Shown piece by piece: positions 15,201 through 21,449 of a DNA stretch of 26,763 nucleotides. Every line of letters starts with the position of its first letter. Position 1 is the stretch's first letter. This DNA comes from a virus, in IMG/VR virus record IMGVR_UViG_3300041407_000173, positions 1 to 26,763 of that record; one strand, 5' to 3'. The position numbers and the translations under genes were made by a program. The notes below the pieces were generated by a model. The model searched no databases and was not told the DNA's origin. It saw only the letters and a program-made list of their open reading frames with translations.

Positions 15201-15287
15201 ACCGGACTTGGTCAGCTTGTCGAGATCGGTCGCAGCCTGGGCAGCATCAGCCGAGTCGACCTTAATGCCGAGTTCTGCAATGTTCAT
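12264..15287 (-). CDS. Tail tape measure protein (H-like)
   Basis: The 1007-residue protein is the longest after J and is rich in Ala, Gln and Lys coiled-coil segments, as expected of the ruler that sets tail length. Residues 1-190 are helical. A hydrophobic Gly/Ala stretch at about residues 201-233 (LLAILAPIALATAAVGALAV) resembles the membrane-active segment of other tape measures. The C-terminal region (NAFSSMEDSIVNFAMTGKAS, DFAKSILADMARIATRQASS) matches the lambda-type tape measure C-terminal domain. A Gly/Ser-rich end follows. AAGGTGA lies just before the ATG. If the common ratio of about 1.5 angstrom per residue holds, the tail would be roughly 150 nm; this is an estimate from length only. 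Confidence 0.93.
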   Translation of the reverse strand: MNIAELGIKVDSADAAQAATDLDKLTKSGERAEQSAVGLMKEMEALEKSLSKGATTTQELAKQRESLAKLTKTGAYGEAEFTKITAQLDKQQVALAKSTLDEQKALNSLLGAIDPARAAMGKLETQVEQLGKHLDAGRISQDQYNAALGKIDGNYAALEKTATGFDRLKLGTRQAQENVVQLGNALSSGDWGSGVRAVAQLGAGAGASAAGLLAILAPIALATAAVGALAVAYYKGSEEQDAYNKSLVMTGSFAGVSAGQLGEMARQVSATVGTTGQAAAVLALLADNGKIAGESFTGITQAAVSMQDATGKAVSETVAEFSKLADDPVKASAALNEQYHYLTASVYSQIAALEEQGDHAGAVKLATEQYADAINERTPRILENLSFWEKGYNAVARAADNLKNIGRSNIGSDIEQAQRDLTRAESGNVGLFQNKQEMIDLYRNRLNMLEDQKAAEADIAKYDGEQAKAQQSAVVAMSKVDAITKSSLTNEQKRAEAIKDYKKSLDDIRKVDPKDSRLDPAAVAKNMANLNDKFKDPKAATGSVDLTSFNNAKNVLAETLAYYKNADKELEASQRAGVISQASYTEQRVSLLKQQSEEVAQSYQSEIDALEAAKAKKGTTAAQVIQIDQKIADARSAMVKAQQDSDSELSIIATNEEGRLRKQTLAVSTYTSALQQQVETLRQQGMRAASGLGQGDRQRGLTDQQNGIDDRFNQQSLELANQYGDGSRGMSLDEYTQKLAALKTTQQDLHDTVQSNYDEMTAAQGDWSAGASSAWQNYLESARDVAGQTKNLFTNAFSSMEDSIVNFAMTGKASFGDFAKSILADMARIATRQASSALLGSLVGAATNYFVGGGGNGLASGSAGAASSAAGASQAGYTNVDFSGYRAAGGPVSPNSLYEVNELGPEFYNEGGRSFLMTGANGGSVTPLTSGAGPGVAAISSSGGSSSISINAPVSVITQDRSSEGMQIDQQALQQNLQIQMKAAAERAVAESWRAGGVSFRNVNGRV

Positions 15288-15306
15288 CGACTCACCTTGA
15301 ATAAGT

Positions 15307-15322
15307 GCCCGTTTTCACGGGC
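15307..15322 (-). other. GNRA-loop hairpin spanning the GT stop codon
   Basis: GCCCGT (15307-15312) pairs with ACGGGC (15317-15322) and the minus-strand loop reads GAAA, a stable GNRA tetraloop. The TGA of the frameshift product lies inside it. There is no T-tract, so it is more likely an RNA stability or translation element than a terminator. It lies about 12 bases before the ribosome binding site of the tape measure gene. Confidence 0.5.
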
Positions 15323-16018
15323 TGTTGTCGCGGGCTTGGGCCATGACCGCGATGGCTTCCAATTCCATTACGCGGATGTCCTGGAACACTCGTCGGCGAT
15401 CCTTCGCAGGGACGCCGACGAGCTTCATCACATCGGCTAATACGCCGTAATCGAGTCCGGTTGCGCCGCATGCACCCGTACGCCACTGGGTCCCCATCGC
15501 ATCCATGACGAGGAAGGCCTTCCAGTTGTCTGGCCAGACTTCGAAGGTTTCGTCGTAGTCCTCTGGCGAGAAGCCGAACATCGCCATTTGCTCGGCGTCG
15601 CCGTCGGCCTCGTAGAGCGCGCGGGCAGCGGCAGTCAGTTTCCCAAGCGGGCCTTGCCAAAGGCTTCGCTGTACGCCTTCACGATTGCATCCGAAACGCC
15701 GATGCAACTCTTCACCAGAGCGGTGATCGACTCATCGCTGAGCTTTTCGCCGAAGCCCCACGAAACAACCAGATCCCTGATCTGGTCGACACCTTGCTCG
15801 ACCTCAGCCGCAGTGATTTCCGCGAGTGTTGGCTCAGTCCCTTTGAAGCGCTCCCCGAGCTCTTCCGCTTTTGCCTTCCAGGCATCGAACAGCTCAGCCA
15901 GTGCGGTGCGGTCGCGGTACTTGAACGTGAACGGCACCATTGCCGGTTTGTCGCCAACCTGCGGGATGGCCACGTCGACAGTGAACGTCGGCTTTGGCGC
16001 GATGGAAAACTTTGCCAT
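15315..16018 (-). CDS. GT-like tail assembly chaperone fusion made by -1 frameshift
   Basis: This is the long product of the G/GT pair: translation starts at 16018 and shifts to the -1 frame at GGGAAAC (15638-15644), then continues with 107 codons beginning LTAAARALYE to the TGA at 15315-15317. The full product is about 234 residues. The T part contains AMFGFSPEDYDETFEVWPDN and ends VMAQARDNSP; it has no credible start of its own. In lambda the GT form binds the tape measure and the tail tube subunit before tube polymerisation, and the G to GT ratio matters. The position directly upstream of the tape measure gene is the same as in lambda. Confidence 0.85.
15635..16018 (-). CDS. Tail assembly chaperone G-like (unshifted product)
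   Basis: The 127-residue short form starts MAKFSIAPKPTFTVDVAIPQ and ends KARLGN at the TGA just after the slippery heptamer. It includes a predicted helical middle (TALAELFDAWKAKAEELGER) and an acidic segment (LAEITAAEVEQGVDQI). AAGGGG lies before the ATG. In lambda, gpG coats the tape measure as an assembly chaperone and is absent from the finished tail. The gene lies between the major tail protein and the tape measure, as in most siphophages. Confidence 0.88.
   Translation of the reverse strand: MAKFSIAPKPTFTVDVAIPQVGDKPAMVPFTFKYRDRTALAELFDAWKAKAEELGERFKGTEPTLAEITAAEVEQGVDQIRDLVVSWGFGEKLSDESITALVKSCIGVSDAIVKAYSEAFGKARLGN
15638..15644 (-). promoter_or_regulatory. Programmed -1 frameshift site GGGAAAC
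   Basis: The minus-strand heptamer G GGA AAC is in the correct X XXY YYZ phase relative to gene G, and the TGA of G follows at once. Lambda uses GGGAAAG at the same place. A -1 slip joins the G frame to the open T frame without any stop. Confidence 0.88.
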
Positions 16019-16027
16019 GTGGACCCC

Positions 16028-16675
16028 TTAGGCGTTGTAGCGAGTTGGGCGGGAGGCGAACGACAGAGTGATGGTCCGCGTCATGATGTTGTTGCGACTC
16101 AGCGTCGGGGTCGCGGTGATCGACACGTACGCGTAGTAATAGATGGTCGCGCCGCCCGGGAGGTTTGCACGCACCAGGCGCGGCTCTTTATCTTCGTCGG
16201 CAGCCTCGACCAGAGCCACATAGGCCTGAGCCGGATCATCTGCGACGGGAAGCGTCATGCTGCTGGCCGACTTGGTGGTTGGCAGTTGACGGTCATCATC
16301 GTCTTCGAGGAAGCCGTACGTGAGGAATTGCTGTTCGCCGCCGTTGGCAGCTGGCTCAGTGATTTGCGCAATCTGCGTCCAGCCAGAAGCGGCACGAACA
16401 GTGCCTGCACCAGAGCCAGCCGGGTAGCTCTTCACGCTGGTGGTATCCACGCCTTCAGCCGCGAACTCGCCGATTTCGGAGTCGATGACGCGAACTGGTC
16501 GACCATTCAGCTTCGCCCAGGCGGAATCGATAACGATCACGTCGCCATCGGCCAGGCCGTGGGCGGCAGCAGTGAGCACCGCCGGTTTGGCGTTACTGAT
16601 AGCGGTGAACGCTTTGGCAGTGCTCAGGATGGCTGCGATCTCGAACGTGGTGCCGTTGGGAATCTTGACGCTCAT
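16028..16675 (-). CDS. Major tail (tube) protein, V-like
   Basis: The 215-residue protein starts MSVKIPNGTTFEIAAILSTA; this ATG (16673-16675) was chosen over an upstream in-frame one because AGAGGA lies 6 bases before it and the extension runs into the upstream linker. The sequence is beta-rich (HGLADGDVIVIDSAWAKLNG, RPVRVIDSEIGEF, ATIYYYAYVSITATPTLSRN), fitting the tail-tube fold. It is shorter than lambda gpV (246 residues) and shows no obvious C-terminal Ig-like domain. It lies between the tail terminator and the G/GT chaperones, as expected. The hexameric tube surrounds the tape measure. A hairpin and a plus-strand gene separate it from the tail terminator gene. Confidence 0.85.
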   Translation of the reverse strand: MSVKIPNGTTFEIAAILSTAKAFTAISNAKPAVLTAAAHGLADGDVIVIDSAWAKLNGRPVRVIDSEIGEFAAEGVDTTSVKSYPAGSGAGTVRAASGWTQIAQITEPAANGGEQQFLTYGFLEDDDDRQLPTTKSASSMTLPVADDPAQAYVALVEAADEDKEPRLVRANLPGGATIYYYAYVSITATPTLSRNNIMTRTITLSFASRPTRYNA

Positions 16676-16700
16676 GGGTTTTCCTCTTTGCAGAAATGAC

Positions 16701-16722
16701 AAAACCCGCTCAATGGCGGGTT
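16701..16722 (-). terminator. Terminator-like hairpin upstream of the major tail gene
   Basis: CCCGC (16705-16709) pairs with GCGGG (16716-16720) around a 6-base loop, extended by two A-T pairs. On the minus strand it is followed by TTTT then G, a short tract, so termination should be partial. On the plus strand the stem leads into TTCTTGG. It lies about 25 bases before the V start, between it and the plus-strand membrane protein gene. Confidence 0.5.
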
Positions 16723-16797
16723 CTTGGTTGGCCCAACGGGCGCGTTAAGGGGGGTGAAAATCATTGCTTTGATCGCATAGACCAAAGAGATGGTACG

Positions 16798-16827
16798 TTG
16801 CTAGCATCGCGGCTTTAGCCATATCTA
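16798..16827 (+). promoter_or_regulatory. Possible promoter of the two-helix membrane protein
   Basis: TTGCTA (16798-16803, 4 of 6) and TATCTA (16822-16827, 3 of 6) are 18 bases apart, placing transcription start near 16834, shortly before the GGAG and the ATG at 16849. The match is moderate, but the gene is on the opposite strand to all neighbours and therefore needs its own promoter. Confidence 0.35.
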
Positions 16828-16848
16828 AGATATCGACCCGGAGCAACA

Positions 16849-17085
16849 ATGAAACAGGACGTAATTCGTATTGCTAAAAAGTTAACGATCTTCATAGTGG
16901 TGCTGGCTGCGCTTTCAGCTTATGGAGCGAACTCGCACTTCGGTCTCGAAACCTGGGCAGGGGACATCGGACTGTTTGCAGGCCTTTGGGTAGCCGCCTT
17001 GCCCATGACAGCTCTTGTTGTTTTGATATTTGCAATTCCATGGTACTCAATCAAGTGGTACCGAAATCGCCGAAGTAACATCTAG
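16849..17085 (+). CDS. Two-helix inner-membrane protein, counter-oriented accessory gene
   Basis: The 78-residue product has two hydrophobic segments, about residues 13-28 (TIFIVVLAALSAYGA) and 40-67 (GLFAGLWVAALPMTALVVLI), and a basic C terminus (KWYRNRRSNI), so both ends are probably cytoplasmic. GGAG lies about 6 bases before the ATG. It sits in a gap between the tail terminator and major tail genes and faces the opposite way to all structural genes, ending 9 bases from the tail terminator stop. It looks more AT-rich than its neighbours. Small membrane proteins placed like this in temperate phages often exclude superinfecting phages, but no homologue is recognised and this role is inferred. 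Late transcription would produce antisense RNA across it. Confidence 0.75.
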   Translation: MKQDVIRIAKKLTIFIVVLAALSAYGANSHFGLETWAGDIGLFAGLWVAALPMTALVVLIFAIPWYSIKWYRNRRSNI

Positions 17086-17093
17086 CGCGTACC

Positions 17094-17510
17094 TCACTGA
17101 GTGTCGGCTCGGTACATGAACGAGACAGGCACGGTGAACGTGGTGTCGTCGGGAATGCCTGGCCCAGGGTCGACCGGGCTCATCGTCACCACGGTAAGCG
17201 CGCCTTTGGTGTTTCGCTCATAGAGCGGGAACAGCGCGGCAATCTGATCTGCCAACGCGCCGGCCGCACCGCGGTACTTGCCCGATGGAGTCACGATGCT
17301 GACCTGAAAAACGCCGGTGTACAGCTTGTGGTCGCCGCCGAGCGTGTTGCTCGCGGTATCGGCCGGCAGCGTGAACGCCTTCAGGTAGGTCACGCCATTC
17401 GCAGGCGTATACGCTTCATTCTCGACGACGACCTTCAGCGGCACCGGCAATGCTTTCGCCCAGTTGATCAGCTTGGCCTCGTAGATCGAAGCGATGAGGT
17501 TATGGCTCAT
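17094..17510 (-). CDS. Tail terminator-like protein (DUF4128 type)
   Basis: The 138-residue protein has the features of a U-like tail terminator: an N-terminal helix (LIASIYEAKLINWAKALPVP), then VVVENEAYTP, YTGVFQVSIVTPSGKYRGAA, a helix with ADQIAALFPLYER and a closing strand TVPVSFMYRAD. These proteins cap the tail tube and join it to the head. Its ATG overlaps the upstream gp10-like stop by 4 bases. It is the last gene before the counter-oriented membrane protein. The assignment follows from gene order and pattern rather than from a catalytic motif. Confidence 0.8.
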   Translation of the reverse strand: MSHNLIASIYEAKLINWAKALPVPLKVVVENEAYTPANGVTYLKAFTLPADTASNTLGGDHKLYTGVFQVSIVTPSGKYRGAAGALADQIAALFPLYERNTKGALTVVTMSPVDPGPGIPDDTTFTVPVSFMYRADTQ

Positions 17511-18103
17511 ACCTGGTTGTTCCTGATGGCCTCCAGCACGATCTGCTGGAAGCGGGCCACGGTGATGCGGACCATGCCGCCGGGTGCCTGGGTCGAATGC
17601 CCGAACTCCAGCGGGATGGCGTACGGCAGGTTGTTGATGAGGTAGGCAGTCTGTCCGGCAGTGAAGTCGCTGACAGCCGAAACCAATGCAGCGATTGTTG
17701 CTTGCCCGCCTGGATCAACCTCATCAAAGGTCACGTTCTCCACTACATCGATCGAGAGGTGCCAATTCGCTCGGAACCGCCCGCCGACGTAACCTTCAGG
17801 GGCAACGATATCCATGCCGTCGTTCAGCTTGCGCCCTGGCTTAAGTCGACCCGCCTTTGTCAGGTTGGCCGGATCGCTGCGCAAATCGCTGTTGTGATCG
17901 TCCACGGCCTTGTTGTACTGATGGGCCACAGTGTTCTGCGCCCAGATCTCAGGGTTGCCCACCGGTGACATGCGGATAACGCTGCTACCGACCTCAATGA
18001 TGATCTCGCGCAAGCTGGCGTCGATGGCTTCCGTGGCCTGGGCCGCGAACTCGGCGAGGCTCAGCGCGAAGCTTCCAGACTGGTCGGTGCCGGCGCGACT
18101 CAT
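17507..18103 (-). CDS. HK97 gp10-like head-tail joining protein
   Basis: The 198-residue protein resembles the HK97 gp10/lambda Z group, which acts in joining heads to tails or in tail completion. Visible features are an N-terminal helix (SLAEFAAQATEAIDASLREI), SSVIRMSPVGNPEIW, a GGRFRANWHLSI segment and the C-terminal AYLINNLPYAIPLEFGHSTQ, followed by APGGMVRITV. The Y-A-x-x-L-E-x-G...P.GMVR pattern is typical. It overlaps both neighbours by 4 bases, indicating coupled translation with the head closure and tail terminator genes. Confidence 0.85.
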   Translation of the reverse strand: MSRAGTDQSGSFALSLAEFAAQATEAIDASLREIIIEVGSSVIRMSPVGNPEIWAQNTVAHQYNKAVDDHNSDLRSDPANLTKAGRLKPGRKLNDGMDIVAPEGYVGGRFRANWHLSIDVVENVTFDEVDPGGQATIAALVSAVSDFTAGQTAYLINNLPYAIPLEFGHSTQAPGGMVRITVARFQQIVLEAIRNNQV

Positions 18104-18468
18104 GACCGCACCTGCAGCTCGTACAGAATCGGCGTGCCGGCCGGATTGATCTCTTTCAGCGGAGGAACGATTGACCAGGTGCGGCCTTGAACAACGACCT
18201 TGTTCAGCAGGTCAGGTGTCCACGCCAGACCCTGCGCGGCGATCTTGAGCTTCTTGTCGCCCTGCTTGATGAGGCTGTTGTTCTGGAATTCTTGGCCGGT
18301 GAAGTCGAGCAGGATACCTTGGGCAATCTGCTCGGTGACGGTGTCAGGCGGTGCGCTACCGGTTTCCGGATCGTACTCGCCGACGGTAACTGCTCGGATG
18401 GTCACGGGCTGGCCGAACTCTGTGATCATCTCCAGAGCCATCACGGCCATTTCATCATAGAAGGCCAT
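18100..18468 (-). CDS. Probable head closure / head-tail connector protein
   Basis: The 122-residue product begins MAFYDEMAVMALEMITEFGQ at the ATG 18466-18468, with GGAG about 6 bases upstream. A much longer upstream in-frame extension overlaps the previous gene antisensically rich in Arg and is not coding. The sequence is mainly beta (VTIRAVTVGEYDPETGSAPP, GILLDFTGQEFQNN, KLKIAAQGLAWTPDLLNKVV) and ends LYELQVRS, like small head-closure proteins that sit between connector and tail terminator. Position between the adaptor and the gp10-like gene supports this. No motif is decisive. Confidence 0.75.
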   Translation of the reverse strand: MAFYDEMAVMALEMITEFGQPVTIRAVTVGEYDPETGSAPPDTVTEQIAQGILLDFTGQEFQNNSLIKQGDKKLKIAAQGLAWTPDLLNKVVVQGRTWSIVPPLKEINPAGTPILYELQVRS

Positions 18469-18484
18469 GGTGGCTCCGTTTCGG

Positions 18485-18988
18485 CTATGCGCGGATGGCG
18501 AACAGGCCCCGCTTCTGTAGGTAGTCGGCAAACTGCGTGGCGCTCGGCCGATCCGGCGCCGCCGGCAACAGTCGGCCGCTGGTGTTGGAAATCGTCGCGT
18601 ACTCGCGATCAACTGCGCCCTCGACGCGCTCCCGGGTGATTGCGCCTTTGCGCTTCTCCACTGGGTCGATATCGTCCTGATGAATTTCGGCAGCCAGGGC
18701 CATCTGTCCGTACTGGATGCGCGCAGGCAGGTAATTGTCGGGTTTGATCTGGCAATCGAGTTCAATCCCTCGGCGCGGCCAAGCCAACGCCTGATCGCTA
18801 TCCGTCTTACGCCCCTTCCAAGTCTTACCATCCATCGCCAAGGCGGACCGGCGAAGCAGTGCTTCTTGCGCTGGCTCGTCCGCAGGGATGGTCACACCAA
18901 ACTTGCCGGCGTACATGACCAGGTCCGCGGCGCTCGCATAGCTTTCGGCGTCTGGCTTGCCGGTGCCGTCCTCGATGATGAGTGTCAT
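18485..18988 (-). CDS. Head-tail adaptor (DnaT-like domain type)
   Basis: The 167-residue protein starts MTLIIEDGTGKPDAESYASA and contains ALAMDGKTWKGRKTDSDQAL followed by AWPRRG. The E-D-G-x-x...SY and W-x-G-x-[RK]-[ST]...QALAWPR pattern is typical of proteins often annotated as putative DnaT-like, which in phage late operons occupy the first head-tail adaptor position under the portal. The ribosome binding site is weak (GCGAG). The gene lies downstream of the capsid and HeH/LEM genes and upstream of head closure. The DNA-replication meaning of the name DnaT does not apply here. Confidence 0.8.
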   Translation of the reverse strand: MTLIIEDGTGKPDAESYASAADLVMYAGKFGVTIPADEPAQEALLRRSALAMDGKTWKGRKTDSDQALAWPRRGIELDCQIKPDNYLPARIQYGQMALAAEIHQDDIDPVEKRKGAITRERVEGAVDREYATISNTSGRLLPAAPDRPSATQFADYLQKRGLFAIRA

Positions 18989-19050
18989 GGATCAACTCGC
19001 TGAAATGAGCTTTGAATGATTGGCCGCCGCTTTACCGACAGCCAGCAGTA

Positions 19051-19623
19051 TCACGCCTTGGGCAGGTCGGCGACGAGCTTTTCCAAGGATTCTTTCGAGG
19101 CGTTGGCCCGGTAAGTCACACCAGCAGCGTCGAGTTTAGCCTTCAGGGCTTCAACCTCCACGCCTTCACCCGCCTTCAGTTCAGCGAGCTCGTTGCGCAG
19201 CGTCTCGTTTTCCACTGCGAGATCATCGCGTGCACCAGCCAGCTCAGCCATCTGAAGACGGATAGCGTCGAGCGAATGAAACAGGCGGATTGCGAGCTCG
19301 CCGGCTCCCGGCTTTTCAATCTCTCCAGCCTCAAGCCCATCAATGACAGCGCGGACCGTATCGCTTTCGGCGCGCAGCTTGCCGAGCAGCTCTTCCAGTT
19401 CAGCCTGGTTACTACCAGCACCCGCAACCAGCACAAGGCGTTGTTCGACTTCCTTCAGCGTCACTTCGACGCCGACATCCTCGTAGGCATCAACCACGTT
19501 TGGCCAGTCGCCAACCACAACAACACCGGTCACGCCCGCTTCTGGGCGGTCGAAGTGCTCTGGGTTGCGATAGCGCTTATCTGGGTCAAAGCCGGAGCTT
19601 TGAGTGGAATAGATGAGTTCCAT
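19051..19623 (-). CDS. Coiled-coil protein with C-terminal HeH/LEM domain
   Basis: The 190-residue product has an N-terminal region with LIYSTQSSGFDPDKRYRNPE, a central predicted coiled coil (about residues 75-155, including LEELLGKLRAES and LAGARDDLAVENETLRNELA) and a C-terminal HeH/LEM-like module (VEALKAKLDAAGVTYRANAS, with KESLEKLVADL). HeH domains are small helix-extension-helix units found in phage proteins and often bind DNA. Its place just after the major capsid gene is where lambda has head-completion gene FI. A role in packaging or capsid decoration is inferred. A hairpin lies just before its ribosome binding site (CGGAG). Confidence 0.72.
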   Translation of the reverse strand: MELIYSTQSSGFDPDKRYRNPEHFDRPEAGVTGVVVVGDWPNVVDAYEDVGVEVTLKEVEQRLVLVAGAGSNQAELEELLGKLRAESDTVRAVIDGLEAGEIEKPGAGELAIRLFHSLDAIRLQMAELAGARDDLAVENETLRNELAELKAGEGVEVEALKAKLDAAGVTYRANASKESLEKLVADLPKA

Positions 19624-19636
19624 GGAAAATCTCCGT

Positions 19637-19656
19637 AGCGGCCATCGCTGGCCGCT
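19637..19656 (-). other. Hairpin in the capsid 3' gap
   Basis: AGCGGCC (19637-19643) pairs with GGCCGCT (19650-19656), a perfect 7-bp stem with a 6-base loop. There is no T-tract. It starts 14 bases after the capsid stop codon and ends one base before the CGGAG of the next gene. It may protect the 3' end of the capsid message or limit translation downstream. Confidence 0.5.
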
Positions 19657-19669
19657 GTCATGGGGAGCC

Positions 19670-20620
19670 TTAAGGCGTGGTCGTCAGAGTGATCATCACG
19701 CCGGCGGTGACCTTGTCGCTGTCGGAGTGCTTGACCCAGTTGGCCGCAGAACCAACGGCCGCCAGGGTTGGGTTCGCACCGCCGACGGCGTCCTTCCAGC
19801 TGTAACCCAGCACGTCGATGTTGACGGTGCCCTCGGCGCGGTAGCCGATGCCGAGGTTTTCCTCGTCGTCCACGTTGTACGAGCGGAAACCCGGGGCCTG
19901 GGACTCGGTGATCACCACGGCGTTCGGCAGCAAGCCGAAGATCACATCCGCCGGAGCGGTGTCGGTGACCAGTACCGGCTTGCCGAGGGTGCCCGGCAGA
20001 CCGCCGTAGATCACGACACCGGCTTCTTCGTAGACCTTGTTGGCAATGGCCTCGTCGACGATGTCGAAGTAAGCGCTGGAGTGCATGACCCACAGAGCGA
20101 TGCGGCCGAACTTGTCGCCGAACTTGCGCATACCACGAGTCAGGGTCTTCTTGCCGTCGGTTTCGATGTTGGCGGTGACCACCATGCCGGCATTGGAGCT
20201 GATAGCGGCACGCAGCGCGGCAGTGGCGTACTGGATGAAGCCTTCCAGGGTAGCGTCGGCCACATCGGCGCCGATGATTTGGGAGAACTCTTCCACCGGA
20301 CGACCGCGGCGCTTGAACGCCTCTTCGGTGGTCTGGTACGGGCCGTACTTCCACGGAGCCTTAACGCCCACGGCTTCACCGGCGCCGATCTTCTTAGCGG
20401 TCACCTTGCCGACGGAATTGACGTCGCGGTGCTCAAGCGAGCCGCCGATTTTGTAGAACGAGCGCTTTCGGAAGTCGCCTTCGATCAGTTCGTTGTCGAG
20501 AACGATCGCACCGTTGGACGATGCGTTGAACACATCGAGGTTGTCCTGGACGCGCTCCAAGTATGCGGTTTGCGCCTCATCGTTGTAGATGATCAGGTCG
20601 CTGTTTACGGTTGTAGCCAT
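19670..20620 (-). CDS. Major capsid protein
   Basis: The 316-residue protein lies at the capsid position after scaffold. It starts MATTVNSDLIIYNDEAQTAY, contains the helical segment DATLEGFIQYATAALRAAIS, a core with FGDKFGRIALWVMHSSAYFD and VVIYGGLPGTLGKPVLVTD, and ends in beta-rich sequence. The alternation of a spine helix with strands and a P-domain-like part is compatible with the HK97 fold, though that is inferred. No protease gene or cleavable delta domain is seen, which fits the separate scaffold gene upstream. AAGGGG lies before the ATG. It is GC-rich and strongly codon-biased, as expected for an abundant protein. Confidence 0.9.
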   Translation of the reverse strand: MATTVNSDLIIYNDEAQTAYLERVQDNLDVFNASSNGAIVLDNELIEGDFRKRSFYKIGGSLEHRDVNSVGKVTAKKIGAGEAVGVKAPWKYGPYQTTEEAFKRRGRPVEEFSQIIGADVADATLEGFIQYATAALRAAISSNAGMVVTANIETDGKKTLTRGMRKFGDKFGRIALWVMHSSAYFDIVDEAIANKVYEEAGVVIYGGLPGTLGKPVLVTDTAPADVIFGLLPNAVVITESQAPGFRSYNVDDEENLGIGYRAEGTVNIDVLGYSWKDAVGGANPTLAAVGSAANWVKHSDSDKVTAGVMITLTTTP

Positions 20621-20632
20621 GGGTGAATCCCC

Positions 20633-21361
20633 TTACTTTGGCAATGCGAGGTATGCGGTTTGGCCGTGCTTGCGCTGGAAATCGCGCTTTTGCTCGGAGG
20701 TCATTTCGGAGCGTTTGAATGCAGCCTGGCCGCCACCCCCGCCCGGGGCTTGTGTCCCCGAAGCCCTTGGCCACAGGTGAGGTGCGCTTTCGCGTAGTGA
20801 TTCCGCCCATTCGAGCGGAGTCAGTGGGGTTTTGCCGTCTTTGCCGAGGATGGTCTGGCCAGACTCATCGACGGCGACCGCTTCGCCCTCGTCATTCAGT
20901 GAGAACACGCCCTTGGCGCGCAGGATGATGTCGTCGGTCGCTTCCGGCAGCGCGCCGGCTTTCAGTGCTGCGCCGCGCACCGAGTCACCCAGGACTTTGC
21001 CCTGGAACTTGGCGGCGAAGGATTCAGCCTTCTCAGCGCGCGCGGTGATGGCCTTCAATTGCTTGTCGGTGTCAGCACGCAGGCGCTCAGTCCGGCGGTT
21101 GAAGACTTCGTCAACCTTGCCCTCTGTCAGCAGCTTGGTTTCTTCGTCCTGGCCGGCTCGACTCAGCAGGCCTTTGACGGCGTCGATATCGATGCCTTCA
21201 AACTGGGTTTCGAACTGGGTCAACTTGCCGGTTGTGTCTTTCAACTTGCCCAGCAGCTCCGTATTCTTTGTTTTCAAACCCGAAACGGATGCTTCAACGG
21301 CAGTCGCGATCGCGGCCTTGATTGCCGGGTTTTCCAGGTCGATTTCGTTTTCTTCTGCCAC
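20633..21361 (-). CDS. Capsid scaffolding protein
   Basis: The 242-residue product is acidic and helical at the N terminus (AEENEIDLENPAIKAAIATA, LLGKLKDTTGKLTQFETQFE), has a central coiled-coil region (RRTERLRADTDKQLKAITAR) and ends in a Gly-rich linker and basic tail (SEMTSEQKRDFQRKHGQTAY). This layout is typical of scaffolds, whose C terminus binds the coat protein. The start is placed at the GTG (21359-21361), preceded by AAGGGG at about 9 bases; the upstream in-frame ATG would read through a terminator hairpin. It is followed at once by the major capsid gene. No protease motif is seen. Confidence 0.82.
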   Translation of the reverse strand: MAEENEIDLENPAIKAAIATAVEASVSGLKTKNTELLGKLKDTTGKLTQFETQFEGIDIDAVKGLLSRAGQDEETKLLTEGKVDEVFNRRTERLRADTDKQLKAITARAEKAESFAAKFQGKVLGDSVRGAALKAGALPEATDDIILRAKGVFSLNDEGEAVAVDESGQTILGKDGKTPLTPLEWAESLRESAPHLWPRASGTQAPGGGGGQAAFKRSEMTSEQKRDFQRKHGQTAYLALPK

Positions 21362-21404
21362 GTTGATGCACCCCTTGGGCTTGGTTAGCCCGCTTTGCAG
21401 GCAT

Positions 21405-21427
21405 AAAAAAACCCACCGAAGCGGGTT
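21405..21427 (-). terminator. Intrinsic terminator with UUCG loop
   Basis: On the minus strand AACCCGC (21427-21421) pairs with GTGGGTT (21416-21410), with one G-T wobble, around a TTCG tetraloop closed by C-G, an exceptionally stable loop. Five further Ts follow (21409-21405). It lies about 23 bases after the stop of the 72-residue gene and about 45 bases before the scaffold start. Confidence 0.75.
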
Positions 21428-21449
21428 CAATTAAATAATTATGATTTAG

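Noticed and set aside
18469-18831. N-terminal extension of the head closure ORF
   Set aside because: The 121 extra codons overlap the adaptor gene in another frame, are Arg-rich and lack a start signal; the internal ATG at 18468 has a proper GGAG.
19613-20626. 337-residue plus-strand ORF opposite the capsid gene
   Set aside because: It is a mirror of the highly biased capsid codons, rich in Val, Asp and His, without a convincing start or motif.
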